This document shows positions 1 to 9,438 of a stretch of DNA of 64,000 nucleotides, one piece after another. The notes under the pieces are model-generated. The model did no database searches and was not told the origin of the DNA. It was given only the letters and a program-made list of their open reading frames with translations. Origin of the DNA: Bacteroides_D sp963546395 (lineage in GTDB: Bacteria > Bacteroidota > Bacteroidia > Bacteroidales > CAJPTX01); assembly GCA_963546395.1 (NCBI GenBank), contig CAUUMS010000007.1, positions 1 through 64,000 of the forward strand, in the 5' to 3' direction. A program made the position numbers and the translations under genes. The stretch's first letter is position 1, and the number at the start of each line of letters is the position of its first letter.

Positions 1-2365
1 GACGTCTCATCTGATAATAGAAGTTACTTAGTGAAACACAGCGAGTCCATTGGGCCACAGTTGTCACACCGTGTTTGGTGTAGCTGTAAATTACAATTGT
101 AATTTGTTGTGCAGCGCACGATTTTATGAGCATGATTCAGCATGATTGCTTCGCTGACAGACTCATGGACGTAGAGAATAGCGAAATGCGCTACAGGCGT
201 GTTCACGGAATGCCAGTACAGGCTACCTGATTTTCTATCAGATCATCCGGGCTGCTGTAAGTTGTAAATGTAATCGTACAACGAGCGACCAATGCAGGTT
301 GTGTTTGATTACATTTTTAACACAATGGTGCAGTGGTCACCATTCTCGTTCACTGTGCTGCAATGGTGGCTAAACGAACTCGAAGTTGGTTCAATGGGGC
401 TTGTGTCTTGCCATTTGCTTGGCTTGGATAGGGGGCGCGGAGGCAAAGTAGGCTAAATAATTAGCAGATCCGTTTGCTGCTATTCACGTCGTTTGGTTTG
501 GGTAGGTGGCAAAGGGGGATGGCATACGATGAGAACAGGATTTCTAGGATGGCGTGAGGCCAGCCGTTATTGGATGGGGAGGGCCTATTTCGTTAAGTCA
601 TAACGTCATGGCAGTTAGCCTGTGCGGTATATTATACACGGAAATCTCGTCGGGGCATAGGTGTGCTTTTGTCCCTTATAGTTACAGTTGTAATTCACAA
701 AGAACGATAAGGACTGAGATAAGGAATTGAAGGGTAGGGGCTACTATTATGTGCAATCTGCGCAACCTGAAAGGGGCCGGGTGGGGCAGTTTTATGTATT
801 CTGTAGTGCTATGCTGGTGCTGGCTTTTCTGCAAGACTTGCAAGTGTGAGATTCCTACTGAATCGTGAGGTGTCTATTGGGTTACTTGCCGTGAATATCG
901 GTTTATTATTGGTGAATGGGTATTTTTATGGTGTAAATTTCAGATTGGACAGCGTTGAAATTCAATGCCTTCTTAACATGAGGTGATGGACGGTGCAAGC
1001 TTACGTCGTCTCTCAGCAGTTCTACACCCAGTGGCCTGAGAGGCATAGGAATTGGGAGGATTGCACATGCTTTCAATTGCCTGTAGAGCGATGAAGAGCG
1101 CGTGATTATGCAGGTGCTCAATGGAGATTCTGCAGGAACTATTCTCTAGGATGGCGACCCTGTCCGATTTAGCCCGACAGCGTATGCATGATTTCAATGC
1201 GTGATATGCGGCTGGAGTACACAGTGTATCCTGAGGAACAGTTTTACCATTGCTCGGAGGCTCGTCTGTTAAGCGTAAATCCTTGCCTAGGACGTGGGAG
1301 ATCGACTTGCAATGGGCCTCATGCTCCTCGTTCCCCCATGGTAAATTATAGTTGTAACCCATCGTATTTTGCCTGCATGAGCTCATGGATGACTGTGTAG
1401 TAGGTACTATGCTGGTAGAGTTGTAACCGCATTGCGACTGCTCACTTTGGAGTGCAGGCGTGCGTTCGTAATCGGAGCATGGTAGCCAGGTTGTATGGAG
1501 AGCTTTTGCGCCTACCTACCCATTGTGCAGAGAGAGTGGCTAGTTTGAATAGTATGACTCCATTTGTGTGTAACTGGAATTTTAAGACGGTTCTCCTACG
1601 CGCCTACATTCGTAATAGGACTTGTGATTTACTACCCATCAGTTTTCTATTTTTGAATGTGTCGCTTCGTGGGTATCCGTATGGTTTGTATGCGCAGCTT
1701 TGGTGAGGCTTGTGATTTGCCAATTGTCAGTGCGTCATGCTTGGATCTGCCTTGGTCTTGAATGTGTGCATTTTTGTGGTACAGTGCATTGAGAGCACAA
1801 GTGGCCATGGTACGGTTATGGCATTGTGATTGTACCGATTGCATGCGCATGATGATAGGCTATTCTAGCCTCGTGATGCACTCGGTTTGGTGTAGATTTT
1901 AGGCAGAGCATTTTAGGGCTGCGATGCTAACCGCTAATCATGTTCCACCTGCAGGCCCAATAGGGTTAGAGGGGTTGGTGATTTATAATCGACGGGTATT
2001 TCAGTCGTCTACGACGTGTATTGGGTGCTTTTTTTCTATCACTTACCATGGTATTAATATTGCAATTTTATTCGCATTATACTGTTTATTAGCCGTTTGC
2101 AAAACGATTCAATCTCATTACTTCCTATTTGTACGGCAGGAATGGGGCTGAATAACATTGAGCGAAGTGGTCGCGGTGGGTAATATTGCGCTGTGGCACA
2201 CACTTTTGCTTATAAACATGATGTGCAGGTTTACCAACAGACCGTAGGCTAGGACGAACTGGTGTGCTGGTTGCACGAACGCATTGTTAGCGGTGTTTAG
2301 TGGTTTTCGCCCTGTCTAGCAGAACCCATTTTGATGAAAAACGTTGGATAGAGTTGTAAACTCAC
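1..2365. other. Long gene-poor region
   Basis: No reading frame here looks like a real protein: the open stretches are short, overlap on both strands and have no recognisable composition. Base composition is visibly more AT-rich than the 57-58% GC look of the genes downstream. It contains a perfect palindrome ATTACAATTGTAAT at 90-103, a near palindrome TTACAGTTGTAA at 682-693, and AGTTGTAA at 260, 686, 1350, 1419 and 2352, all on the plus strand. No tRNA-like fold was recognised. Confidence 0.6.
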
Positions 2366-2373
2366 TACCTTTG
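2352..2373 (+). promoter_or_regulatory. Promoter with candidate operator for the HTH gene
   Basis: A Bacteroidetes-type -7 box TACCTTTG lies at 2366-2373, with a TTGG about 19 nt upstream that could serve as the -33 element. AGTTGTAA (2352-2359), the motif repeated in the upstream gap, sits between the two. That position suits autoregulation by the HTH protein starting at 2402, but this is inference. Confidence 0.5.
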
Positions 2374-2401
2374 CTGCGAAATGAACGCAGCGTAGCAGTG
2401 T

Positions 2402-2905
2402 ATGGAGGAGCAAAGCATCGGTAAGCGACTGTCGATTCTCATGCAGGCCCTCGACTGCAAAGCGGCAGAATTTGCTCGCCAGCTGGGCATACGTCCTAGC
2501 AATGTGTCGCATATTGTGAATGGCCGCAGCGATCCATCCTGTCGTCTTCTACAGTCGATTTTTACACAGTTCCCAAATGTTAATCCCGATTGGTTGATTC
2601 TTGGCCAGGGGAGCATGTTCCGTCAGCAGGGAGAAGGGCGTAGGGAAGTATCACTGCCATTTGACTCGCTGTTTGTCACTTCTCCTGCACCCGCGAAACC
2701 ATCGGTAAATACGCCTTCCACAAGTGAACCGCCGTCTGATAGCCACACTCAGCCACCACCTTCTCCAGACCCAGACGAAGAGGCAGAAGAGCCACAGCAG
2801 GTAAGTACTCTAGAGCCACCAGATTCCTCAGGGGATGAGTTTGGTGACATTCTTGTGTTGCGTCGGAACGGCACCTATATACGCTACCGCGAAGGGCGTG
2901 AGTGA
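2402..2905 (+). CDS. XRE-type helix-turn-helix regulator
   Basis: A 167-residue protein. Residues about 5-70 form a lambda-repressor-like helix-turn-helix domain: the helices span roughly 20-45, with the recognition segment around RPSNVSHIVNGRS, followed by NPDWLILG, typical of XRE proteins that resemble the N-termini of CI-like repressors. Residues about 78-140 are rich in proline, serine and acidic residues and look disordered. The C-terminus (GDILVLRRNGTYIRYREG) may be a short folded tail. The ATG is 28 nt past a TACCTTTG box. It is monocistronic and followed directly by RNase P RNA. Small HTH proteins of this shape occur in Bacteroidetes; the target is unknown. Confidence 0.8.
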   Translation: MEEQSIGKRLSILMQALDCKAAEFARQLGIRPSNVSHIVNGRSDPSCRLLQSIFTQFPNVNPDWLILGQGSMFRQQGEGRREVSLPFDSLFVTSPAPAKPSVNTPSTSEPPSDSHTQPPPSPDPDEEAEEPQQVSTLEPPDSSGDEFGDILVLRRNGTYIRYREGRE

Positions 2906-2942
2906 TGTCGTTTTTGTACCTTCGTGCCAGATATTTGGGTCT

Positions 2943-3324
2943 AGGAGAGATGGGCGGGCGGTCGCGCGGTGCAATGGCATCGTGAGGAAAGTCCGGGCAC
3001 TACAGGGCGAGCCCACTCCCGAAAGGGGAGGGAGCCGTGAGGTTTCTCAGCCTCAACAGAAAATAACCGCCACTCGTGGCAAGGGTGAAAAGGTGGGGTA
3101 AGAGCCCACCGCAGTGCGTGGCGACAGGCACTTGGCGTGGGGCAATGGGCGGTGCAAGATCATGTAGACCCCTCAGCAGCTAGTCTGCGTCCTGCGGCCC
3201 GTGGGGTACGAGGGATGGGTAGATCGCACGTGCCTCCCTTGTGGGAGGCCAAGAGAAATGATCGCTGCAGGGAGCGTGGCAACGCGCTCTCAGTACAGAA
3301 CCTGGCTTATAGCCCATCTCTCCT
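2943..3324 (+). ncRNA. rnpB: RNase P RNA, bacterial A type
   Basis: Catalytic RNA of ribonuclease P, which matures tRNA 5' ends. Recognised from conserved blocks: GAGGAAAGTCCGGGC at about 2983-2997, ACAGAAAATAACCGCC at 3056, AAGGGTGAAAAGGTGGGGTAAGAGCCCACC near 3082, and ACAGAACCTGGCTTAT near 3295. The ends are set by a perfect 13-bp P1 helix: 2943-2955 pairs with 3312-3324. A likely promoter box TACCTTCG lies at 2917-2924, just behind the stop codon of the HTH gene. No defects seen. Confidence 0.97.
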
Positions 3325-3640
3325 TCCATTTTTATTCTGGCTACGTGCTGTTAGCCCATGCCCTGCATTCGTTTGACATCTGGAGGGATTCCATTCTTGG
3401 AGTATTGATATTCAATGGCTGATAAAATCTACGGCTAGCAGATTTAGAGCCTGCCCGTTGTGCTCGCAAGGAAGCCATGCATAGCGTAATCGCGTCTAGA
3501 CCAGATACTGCGTCGTTCTATGGGATCCGAATTGTACCCACAGAAATACCCAACGTGGCAAAAGCTATTTCCAGCAGGATTTTCCACTACAATACTCTTG
3601 CCAGGTGTGGGACGATGGGTTAGCAATGGTTAGCCACTGG
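3325..3640. other. Gap downstream of rnpB
   Basis: No convincing gene. A 60-codon minus-strand frame (3444-3626) is open and follows the orphan gene at 3641-3997 on the same strand, but it has no family resemblance and no clear ribosome site. It may be residue of the same accessory cluster. Confidence 0.4.
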
Positions 3641-3997
3641 CTATACGTCATCAATGGAAGCGGTATGGTGTGTTTGCTTTATACGACTTAACATAATTGC
3701 CATTACAAGTACACGCTTCCAGATAGCATTCCATTTGCTTTCGATAGCTTTCGTGTAGTTCACGATACGGAAATAATCGTTCACATCCCAGTGGTAAGCA
3801 AAGCAATTATCGACGCACTCAATAATCCAGGTAAGGACATCGACCTCCTCCGTATTCATGTCGCTGCTTTGGACGTAGCAAACCAGCTCCTCCATGCCGC
3901 CCACGTCAAAGTATCGCTCTTCGAATAATTTGTAGCAAAACGAACTTTCTACCGAGTCGTCCTTATTTTGGATAATCGGGCTAATGCTTGCGCTCAT
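3641..3997 (-). CDS. Orphan hypothetical protein, 118 aa
   Basis: I do not recognise this protein. It is acidic in its first half (many D/E, e.g. NTEEVDVLTWIIECVD) and has aromatic-rich stretches such as FAYHWDVNDYF, then a basic, hydrophobic segment KRVLVMAIMLSRIKQ. Amino-acid composition is protein-like. It has no signal peptide or membrane span. It lies in a decaying AT-richer block with another orphan and a pseudogene on the same strand. The acidic character and setting would suit an immunity-type protein, but there is no direct evidence. Confidence 0.5.
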   Translation of the reverse strand: MSASISPIIQNKDDSVESSFCYKLFEERYFDVGGMEELVCYVQSSDMNTEEVDVLTWIIECVDNCFAYHWDVNDYFRIVNYTKAIESKWNAIWKRVLVMAIMLSRIKQTHHTASIDDV

Positions 3998-4142
3998 ATC
4001 CCTTGCTGCGGATTTAACTGAGGGTTCAACGGCAACATATTTTCCAACAAGTGGCTCGACGCATACTGAAAAGCTTGCAAACTCAGCGCATCATGGAGAT
4101 TGACCAACTTGCAATTCTATTGTACGTTTCAGGGTCGACTTT

Positions 4143-4691
4143 TTAGGCTTCGCTCTGTGGCAACCTCCAGGAGTAAACATTTAAGTGATGACTTTCGCAA
4201 AATGCCTTTATCGCTCCATGCACAGGGGAAAGCCTGAATTTAGTAAGTGTAAAGAAGCCGAAATAGCCGACTACTTGAGGGCCCAAAATGGTCCCATTCC
4301 TTACCGTAACGGAATGATATGCCTCCCCTGAGGACTCCGCTAATTTCTATGAGCTTTGTAATCCCTCCGGTCATCCGTTATCACGGTGCTCAGCGGAGAC
4401 ACTCAGCACCCCGTTAGCGGCCACAAGAAAAGGCCTTTTGAGTAGCCATTTGAGCCTTTGCAGACACTTTGCCCTTAGTTCTTTCTCGGTCTCATTGAAT
4501 CTCAAATCTACTCCCTTTACTTCCAGAAACGTTCAAACAAGGCCATCCAAACATATTCCTTGCATACTGTTACCCCGCTAGTGCACGAAATCGCTTATGT
4601 CTCGTTGCCATCGCTGCACCAGTCGTCCCACCATATCCAGAAGGTACATCGTATATTCCTGCCGATTGCTCAGCCTAGAGCGGTATTGTTA
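4143..4691 (-). pseudogene. Decayed gene with stops and frameshifts
   Basis: Reading the minus strand from about 4691, one frame gives protein-like sequence (…NRQEYTMYLLDMVGRLV…DISDFVH), then TAG and TGA stops, then resumes in the same frame with LEVKGVDLRFNETEKEL and PFLVAANGVLSVS. Coding character then shifts to a second frame (TVITDDRRDYKAHR) and a third (GTILGPQVVGYFGFF… to SWRLPQSEA), ending at 4143. At least two in-frame stops and two frame changes are needed to connect the pieces. Family not recognised. It starts right behind the stop of the 225-aa gene, so it was probably in the same operon. Confidence 0.55.
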
Positions 4692-4704
4692 GTGTTTACG
4701 TGGC

Positions 4705-5382
4705 TCATTCAGCCAGTGATCCCTCTATGGCAAGTCTAATCGGCGTAATGATTTCTTCGTACGGATCTGACACTGAACGGTAATCCGAGAAGTAATCTCT
4801 TCTGTCAAAGTTCCCGACAGGCTTTGAGACGGTTGCCATCGTCATTAGCTCATCGATGAACTGTGGGGTTCCTGCCAGATATGCGAGGGTCACGCCGACA
4901 GTGAATCTGTTCCTCGCAATAAACTTATAGTATTCTAGCGCATCAAAGTTTGCCACGGCGTAATCGGGTTTCCACACCAGGCTTTGCACGACAGGCACGT
5001 ATGCCTCTTGCATGTCCTGCACAATGCGCTTGCATTGGTCGGCGTAGTTCGCTGCCGTGATGTGATACGATTGGGCATGCAACCGTTTGATGAATGAGAA
5101 TGAGGTGTCACTCGCCAATACAGGTGTGCCAAATTTCACAGTCGATGCGGACGAGTTGATGATGTCTACAATCCGTCCTCCGCTGACCATAAAGCCCGTG
5201 TAAACGCCGAACTCGCCTTTCTCATACCCTTTCCGTTCGATGCTTACACGCAACATCACCTCAGCACCATCCTCCAGAAGGTATGTTGCCCTCTCCTTCG
5301 TGAGGCTCCTTTTCACGTAATCCAGCTGGATTATATCCCGCAGATAGGTCTTAAGCAGCTGGTAAAAATCCCTCTCCATCAT
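4705..5382 (-). CDS. Orphan hypothetical protein, 225 aa
   Basis: A soluble protein of unknown family. No signal peptide, membrane span or known catalytic motif stands out. The mixed alpha/beta composition (e.g. GEFGVYTGFMVSGGRIVDII, FGTPVLASDTSFSFIKRL, RFTVGVTLAYLAGTPQFIDEL) looks like genuine protein. It begins with MMERDFYQLLKTYLRDII. It is the first gene of a minus-strand accessory cluster whose next member (4143-4691) is broken. No function is assigned. Confidence 0.6.
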   Translation of the reverse strand: MMERDFYQLLKTYLRDIIQLDYVKRSLTKERATYLLEDGAEVMLRVSIERKGYEKGEFGVYTGFMVSGGRIVDIINSSASTVKFGTPVLASDTSFSFIKRLHAQSYHITAANYADQCKRIVQDMQEAYVPVVQSLVWKPDYAVANFDALEYYKFIARNRFTVGVTLAYLAGTPQFIDELMTMATVSKPVGNFDRRDYFSDYRSVSDPYEEIITPIRLAIEGSLAE

Positions 5383-5989
5383 ATCTCTGTGTGGCTGCCT
5401 CGCAGCCAGTCCCGTTGAATAGTCCCCAGATATCCAGCATCACGTGTTAACCGCAGGGCAGCATTTACCGCATTCACCTCTCCCATAGGGCTTTCGGCCA
5501 CTTGGTGAGATGAGCCCTGCCACGTGGTATCTGCTCTGACGGGGCATGTGCGCTGCATACGGTCAAAGTTACCATTATTTCCAGTAGCTGCCTTGGCTTG
5601 TCCCTAGCCCTTTGCGCTGGCAGAGGCCTTTTCACATGTGGTGCCATACTGCCGTCCATGTGTCAGTGTGCAAGATACGCATCAGCTCCATTCACCCCAA
5701 TCTTGCCTTCACGTCTTGCGCATGTACGCATGATCTGGTGGCACTCCCCCATTGGCAAACGATCGCCCTACCCTCTTTTGCGCTTGCGTAGCGATGCTCG
5801 CAATGATGCGTTGTAGCCTTCTGATTCGTTTCGCCTGCTTTATCGATGATGGGGCCATGCTGAAAGGCGATGGTTCAGCTACAGTACTCAGTGCTACCCG
5901 TCGCACATCAATGATTCTGCGCCCAATGCCGTTTCACCCCAATTTTGCCCACAAAGATTCAAGTGGCTACTCTCTGGGTAAAATCCACC
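5383..5989. other. Gap without recognisable genes
   Basis: Several overlapping frames are open on both strands, but none has protein-like character or family resemblance. The stretch separates the orphan cluster from the tandem repeat at 5990. Confidence 0.5.
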
Positions 5990-6250
5990 AACTAAATCGC
6001 CCACATTCTGTGCCTAATCCCCCATTACTAGCCCAGCATTTTTTGGACATTGCATACCGCAGGCTGGTCGTAGCCTCGCGGACCCGTCAAACCCTAGTCC
6101 CAGTCTACGATTCGCTACGCAACTAAATCGCCCATATTTTGCACCTAAACCTTCATTATCTGCCCAGCATTTCTTGGGATCGCATACCGTAGGCTGGCCG
6201 TAGCCTCGTGAACCCGTTAAACCCTAGTCACAGCCTAGCATTCGTCACGT
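5990..6250. repeat. 131-bp tandem duplication
   Basis: Two head-to-tail copies, 5990-6120 and 6121-6250. Each starts AACTAAATCGCCCA and passes through TTGCATACCG(C/T)AGGCTGG or close variants, GTAGCCTCG, CCGT(C/T)AAACCCTAGTC and a terminal GC-rich stretch. The copies differ at scattered positions by inspection, so the duplication is not recent. A shorter echo (AAAATTGCCCATTCGCCACC) appears at about 6283. No coding role is apparent. Confidence 0.8.
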
Positions 6251-6364
6251 AAACAGTCAGCATCGAATACCCAGTATCATGATTAAAATTGCCCATTCGC
6301 CACCGAAAATGACCCGTTCGTCCCTCTGGCGGACTTATTCGCCTAGCACCATGGTGTTTTTCGC

Positions 6365-6372
6365 TACCTTTG
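6365..6372 (+). promoter_or_regulatory. -7 promoter box of the mutL operon
   Basis: TACCTTTG (TAnnTTTG consensus) 26 nt before the ATG of the first gene in the operon. Confidence 0.6.
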
Positions 6373-6397
6373 CGGTAGGGTTCACCAAGTCATTCCC

Positions 6398-6682
6398 ATG
6401 GCCACCTTCACTTTTCTCCACACACGCAAGCCGCGAGGGTTCCTATTCAAGCCTCGCTACTACGATGAGCGGAAGGAGCGTCTGGCTGCCATGGTTTCCA
6501 TGGCCCAGACCTCGCAGGGGGATCCATCCTCAAACACAGCCTCATTGACGCAGGCCCGCATGCAGCTTCTCTACCGTGAGGCACGGGCAAAGCATGGGCG
6601 GCCCCGCGGGCGCACCGTCACGCGCTTCCTGATCTTGGCCCTGCTGCTGATGCTGGCCATGTACGCCTACATGCAACTCTAG
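6398..6682 (+). CDS. Small single-span membrane protein upstream of mutL
   Basis: A 94-residue protein with a basic N-terminus (HTRKPRGFLFKPRYYDERKE), a polar middle, and one C-terminal hydrophobic segment (about residues 74-92, FLILALLLMLAMYAY), so probably tail-anchored with most of the chain in the cytoplasm. The start follows a TACCTTTG box by 26 nt. Its stop is 7 nt before mutL, so the two are co-transcribed. Function unknown. Confidence 0.75.
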   Translation: MATFTFLHTRKPRGFLFKPRYYDERKERLAAMVSMAQTSQGDPSSNTASLTQARMQLLYREARAKHGRPRGRTVTRFLILALLLMLAMYAYMQL

Positions 6683-6689
6683 CTGTTCG

Positions 6690-8561
6690 ATGGCCGACAT
6701 CATCAACCTACTCCCCGACAGTCTTGCCAACCAGATTGCGGCTGGCGAGGTGGTGCAGCGGCCCGCCTCCGTGGTCAAGGAGTTGCTCGAGAACAGCATC
6801 GACGCGGGAGCTGATCGCATCACGTTGACAGTGTCCGATGGTGGACGTGCGGGTATACTCGTGGTGGACAATGGTGCGGGCATGTCGGCTACCGATGCCC
6901 GTCTCTGTTTCGAGCGGCATGCAACATCGAAGATCCGGGAGACATCCGACCTTGAGGCCATCACCACCATGGGTTTTCGTGGCGAGGCCTTAGCCTCCAT
7001 CGCTGCCGTGGCCGAGGTGACCCTCACCACGCGTCGGGCTGAGGATGAAATCGGCCTCCGTATCACCCTCTCGGGCTCTAGGGTCACCGAGCAAACCCCC
7101 ATGCAATGCGCCAAGGGTGCCTCATTCTCAGTGCGTAATCTGTTCTTCAACGTGCCTGCGCGCCGACGTTTCCTCAAGAGTACGTCGGTGGAGATGAAGC
7201 ACATTGTGGCCGAGTTTCAGCGCGTCGCCATTGCCAACCCGACCGTGGCCATGTCGCTCGTGCACGATGGCAACACTATCTACAATCTGGCCTCGGCCAA
7301 TCGTTACCAGCGCATCGTGGGCCTATTCGGCAAGCGCATTGAGACCACCCTTATACCCATGTCGGTAGTCATCGATTCGCTCGCCATCGAGGGGTACATT
7401 GGCAAGCCCGACTCGGCGCGCGTGCGGGGCGGCGAGCAGTTCCTCTACGTCAATGGCCGCTTCATGCGCAATCCCTACTTCAATCGCGCCATCGTGGCTG
7501 CCTATGGCAAGCTTATCGCCCCGGACACCAATCCTATATTCTTCCTCCATTTTGCGGTGCCGCCGGGCAACGTGGATGTGAATGTGCATCCCACAAAGAC
7601 TGAAGTCAAGTTCCAGGACGAGCGTCTCATCTGGCAGATGCTGCATGCCGGGGTGCGCGAGGCACTCGGCAAGTACGGGGGGGTGCCCCTCATAGATTTT
7701 GAGACAGCCGCCACGGTCGATGTGCCGTTTTACCCGCCCAGCGCGCCGCTCATACCACCGGAGATCGCTGTGGACACGTCGTACAATCCGTTCGACGATC
7801 CGCCTGTGCGCATGCCGAGCCGTATCCTGGGCAGCCGCATTAATGCGCAAGGGGCCAATCCCGATGACGATCAGTACCAGTTTGTGCCGGTGGACGACTC
7901 CGACATCGTGAACCCCTCCCTTTACGATGATCCCACTGCGGTCAACCCATCAGAACTCCCTCCCGCCGAGCTCATCTCGCCGCACACCATCCAGTTTCGC
8001 GCCTCATACATCATCGCAGAGATCCGCTCTGGGCTGGTCATCATCGATCAGCATCGGGCCCATGCCCGCATCCTGTATGAGGAGCTGGCTAATCGCCCCC
8101 CCGCGGAGGCGAATGCCAAACATCTGCTGTTTCCCGTCACCATGCAGCTCACGCCGCTGGAGATGGTTGCGCTGGAGGCATTCATCCCCGAGGCGAAATC
8201 CATCGGCCTCTTGCTAGAGCCCTGCGGCGATGATACGATCACGTTGCAGGCCCTGCCGGCCGATCTCACCGTGAGCGATCCTGAGGCATTCGTGCATGAG
8301 ATGCTGGCGCAATTTGGCGATGAGGAGCTCTCGCTAGCCCAATCCAGCCAGCATCGTCATCTTGCCGCCGTGGCCTGTGCCTCGGCCATGCGTCGGGGGG
8401 TACCGCTCCAGCCCGAGGTGCGCACCGATCTTGTCCGCAAGCTCTTTGCCTGTCGTGAGCCAGCCCGGGATCCGTACCTGCGACCCACGCTCCACGTGAT
8501 CCCCGAGGCTCGGATTGCCGACATGCTCTCGGCATCGCGCCCGATCACGCAGATCACCTAG
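6690..8561 (+). CDS. mutL: DNA mismatch repair protein MutL
   Basis: Links MutS mismatch recognition to strand removal. The N-terminal GHKL ATPase is clear: NQIAAGEVVQRPASVVKEL (about 14-32), VDNGAGM, and TMGFRGEALASIAAVAEV. The transducer domain follows, then a long linker (about 330-440) and the C-terminal dimerisation domain. At 453-460 the sequence is DQHRAHAR, whereas endonuclease-active MutLs carry DQHA(X)2E(X)4E; the key Glu is absent, so nicking activity is doubtful. Length 623 aa is normal. It lies in an operon with the preceding small membrane protein and is followed after 52 nt by the rhomboid genes. Confidence 0.97.
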   Translation: MADIINLLPDSLANQIAAGEVVQRPASVVKELLENSIDAGADRITLTVSDGGRAGILVVDNGAGMSATDARLCFERHATSKIRETSDLEAITTMGFRGEALASIAAVAEVTLTTRRAEDEIGLRITLSGSRVTEQTPMQCAKGASFSVRNLFFNVPARRRFLKSTSVEMKHIVAEFQRVAIANPTVAMSLVHDGNTIYNLASANRYQRIVGLFGKRIETTLIPMSVVIDSLAIEGYIGKPDSARVRGGEQFLYVNGRFMRNPYFNRAIVAAYGKLIAPDTNPIFFLHFAVPPGNVDVNVHPTKTEVKFQDERLIWQMLHAGVREALGKYGGVPLIDFETAATVDVPFYPPSAPLIPPEIAVDTSYNPFDDPPVRMPSRILGSRINAQGANPDDDQYQFVPVDDSDIVNPSLYDDPTAVNPSELPPAELISPHTIQFRASYIIAEIRSGLVIIDQHRAHARILYEELANRPPAEANAKHLLFPVTMQLTPLEMVALEAFIPEAKSIGLLLEPCGDDTITLQALPADLTVSDPEAFVHEMLAQFGDEELSLAQSSQHRHLAAVACASAMRRGVPLQPEVRTDLVRKLFACREPARDPYLRPTLHVIPEARIADMLSASRPITQIT

Positions 8562-8613
8562 CGATGATCGTAAAACGCAAATACCTATTCCTACCCACTC
8601 TCTGCACCCTCTC

Positions 8614-9438
8614 ATGATAGGTTCCCAGATAAGCCGATTGGCGCAGCGTTGCCCCGTGGTGGTCAACCTCATAGCCATCAACGTGGTGCTGCTATTCGCC
8701 TCGCAAGTCCTGCTCCACACGCGAGGGATCAACCTCACCGAGCTGCTCGGGCTCTACTACCCGGCCAGCAAGCACTTCGCATTCTACCAGGTCTTCACCC
8801 ACATGTTCATGCATGGGGGCGTGGAGCACCTGTTCTTCAACATGTTCGCCCTGTGGATGTTTGGCGCTGTGCTCGAATCATACTGGGGCTCTCGGCGATT
8901 CCTGTTCTACTACCTCTTCACGGGGCTTGGGGCAGCGGCCCTGCATACATTCGTCATCTACCTCGAGGTGACGCACATGGAGGCTCTGGCGCGTGATCTC
9001 ATGGCCAACTTCACTCCCGACACCTTCTCCACCTTTGTGATAGACCATTTCAGAGACTATTATGATCAGGTCTTTGCGCAGGGTCTTTCTGCATGGATTC
9101 AGGATCCCACCAATCACGATCTAGCCTGGCGTTGCAAGGCCCTCGTGGACGAGCTCACCCACATTCAGTACGACATACCCACCGTGGGGGCCTCGGGGGC
9201 AGTCTTCGGACTCCTATTGGCCTTCGGGGCCCTATTCCCAAACCAGATCGTCCAGCTCCTGATACCGCCTATTCCCCTGAAAGCGAAGTGGTTCGTCATC
9301 ATCTACGGCGCAATCGAACTCGCCCTGGGCATCTACCAGCCAGGCAGCAGCGTGGCCCATTTCGCCCACGTGGGAGGCATGCTCTTTGGCTATGTGCTCA
9401 TTCTAATCTGGAAACGCCGTGGCACGCTACACTGGTAG
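8614..9438 (+). CDS. Rhomboid family intramembrane serine protease
   Basis: Intramembrane serine protease of the rhomboid family, 274 aa, multi-pass. Catalytic GASG has Ser194, and the histidine is in AHVGG (His252). The upstream HxxxN motif of the second span is present (HMFMHGGVEHLFFNMFALWMFG), as is an ESYWGSRRFL L1-loop-like motif. An insert of about 60 residues between spans (TPDTFSTFVIDHFRDYYDQ…) is typical of Bacteroidetes paralogues. I start at the ATG at 8614, giving a short polar N-terminus before the first span; frames upstream run into mutL. It overlaps the next rhomboid gene by 20 nt. Substrates unknown. Confidence 0.9.
   Translation: MIGSQISRLAQRCPVVVNLIAINVVLLFASQVLLHTRGINLTELLGLYYPASKHFAFYQVFTHMFMHGGVEHLFFNMFALWMFGAVLESYWGSRRFLFYYLFTGLGAAALHTFVIYLEVTHMEALARDLMANFTPDTFSTFVIDHFRDYYDQVFAQGLSAWIQDPTNHDLAWRCKALVDELTHIQYDIPTVGASGAVFGLLLAFGALFPNQIVQLLIPPIPLKAKWFVIIYGAIELALGIYQPGSSVAHFAHVGGMLFGYVLILIWKRRGTLHW

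Noticed and set aside
3444..3626. 60-codon minus-strand frame after the 118-aa orphan
   Set aside because: Too short and featureless to call a gene; noted only in the gap description.
5752..6126. 124-codon plus-strand frame
   Set aside because: It runs into the 131-bp tandem duplication, has no protein-like pattern and no upstream promoter or conserved start.
6542..7204. 220-codon minus-strand frame
   Set aside because: Antisense to mutL, low-complexity Arg/Ser/Ala composition.
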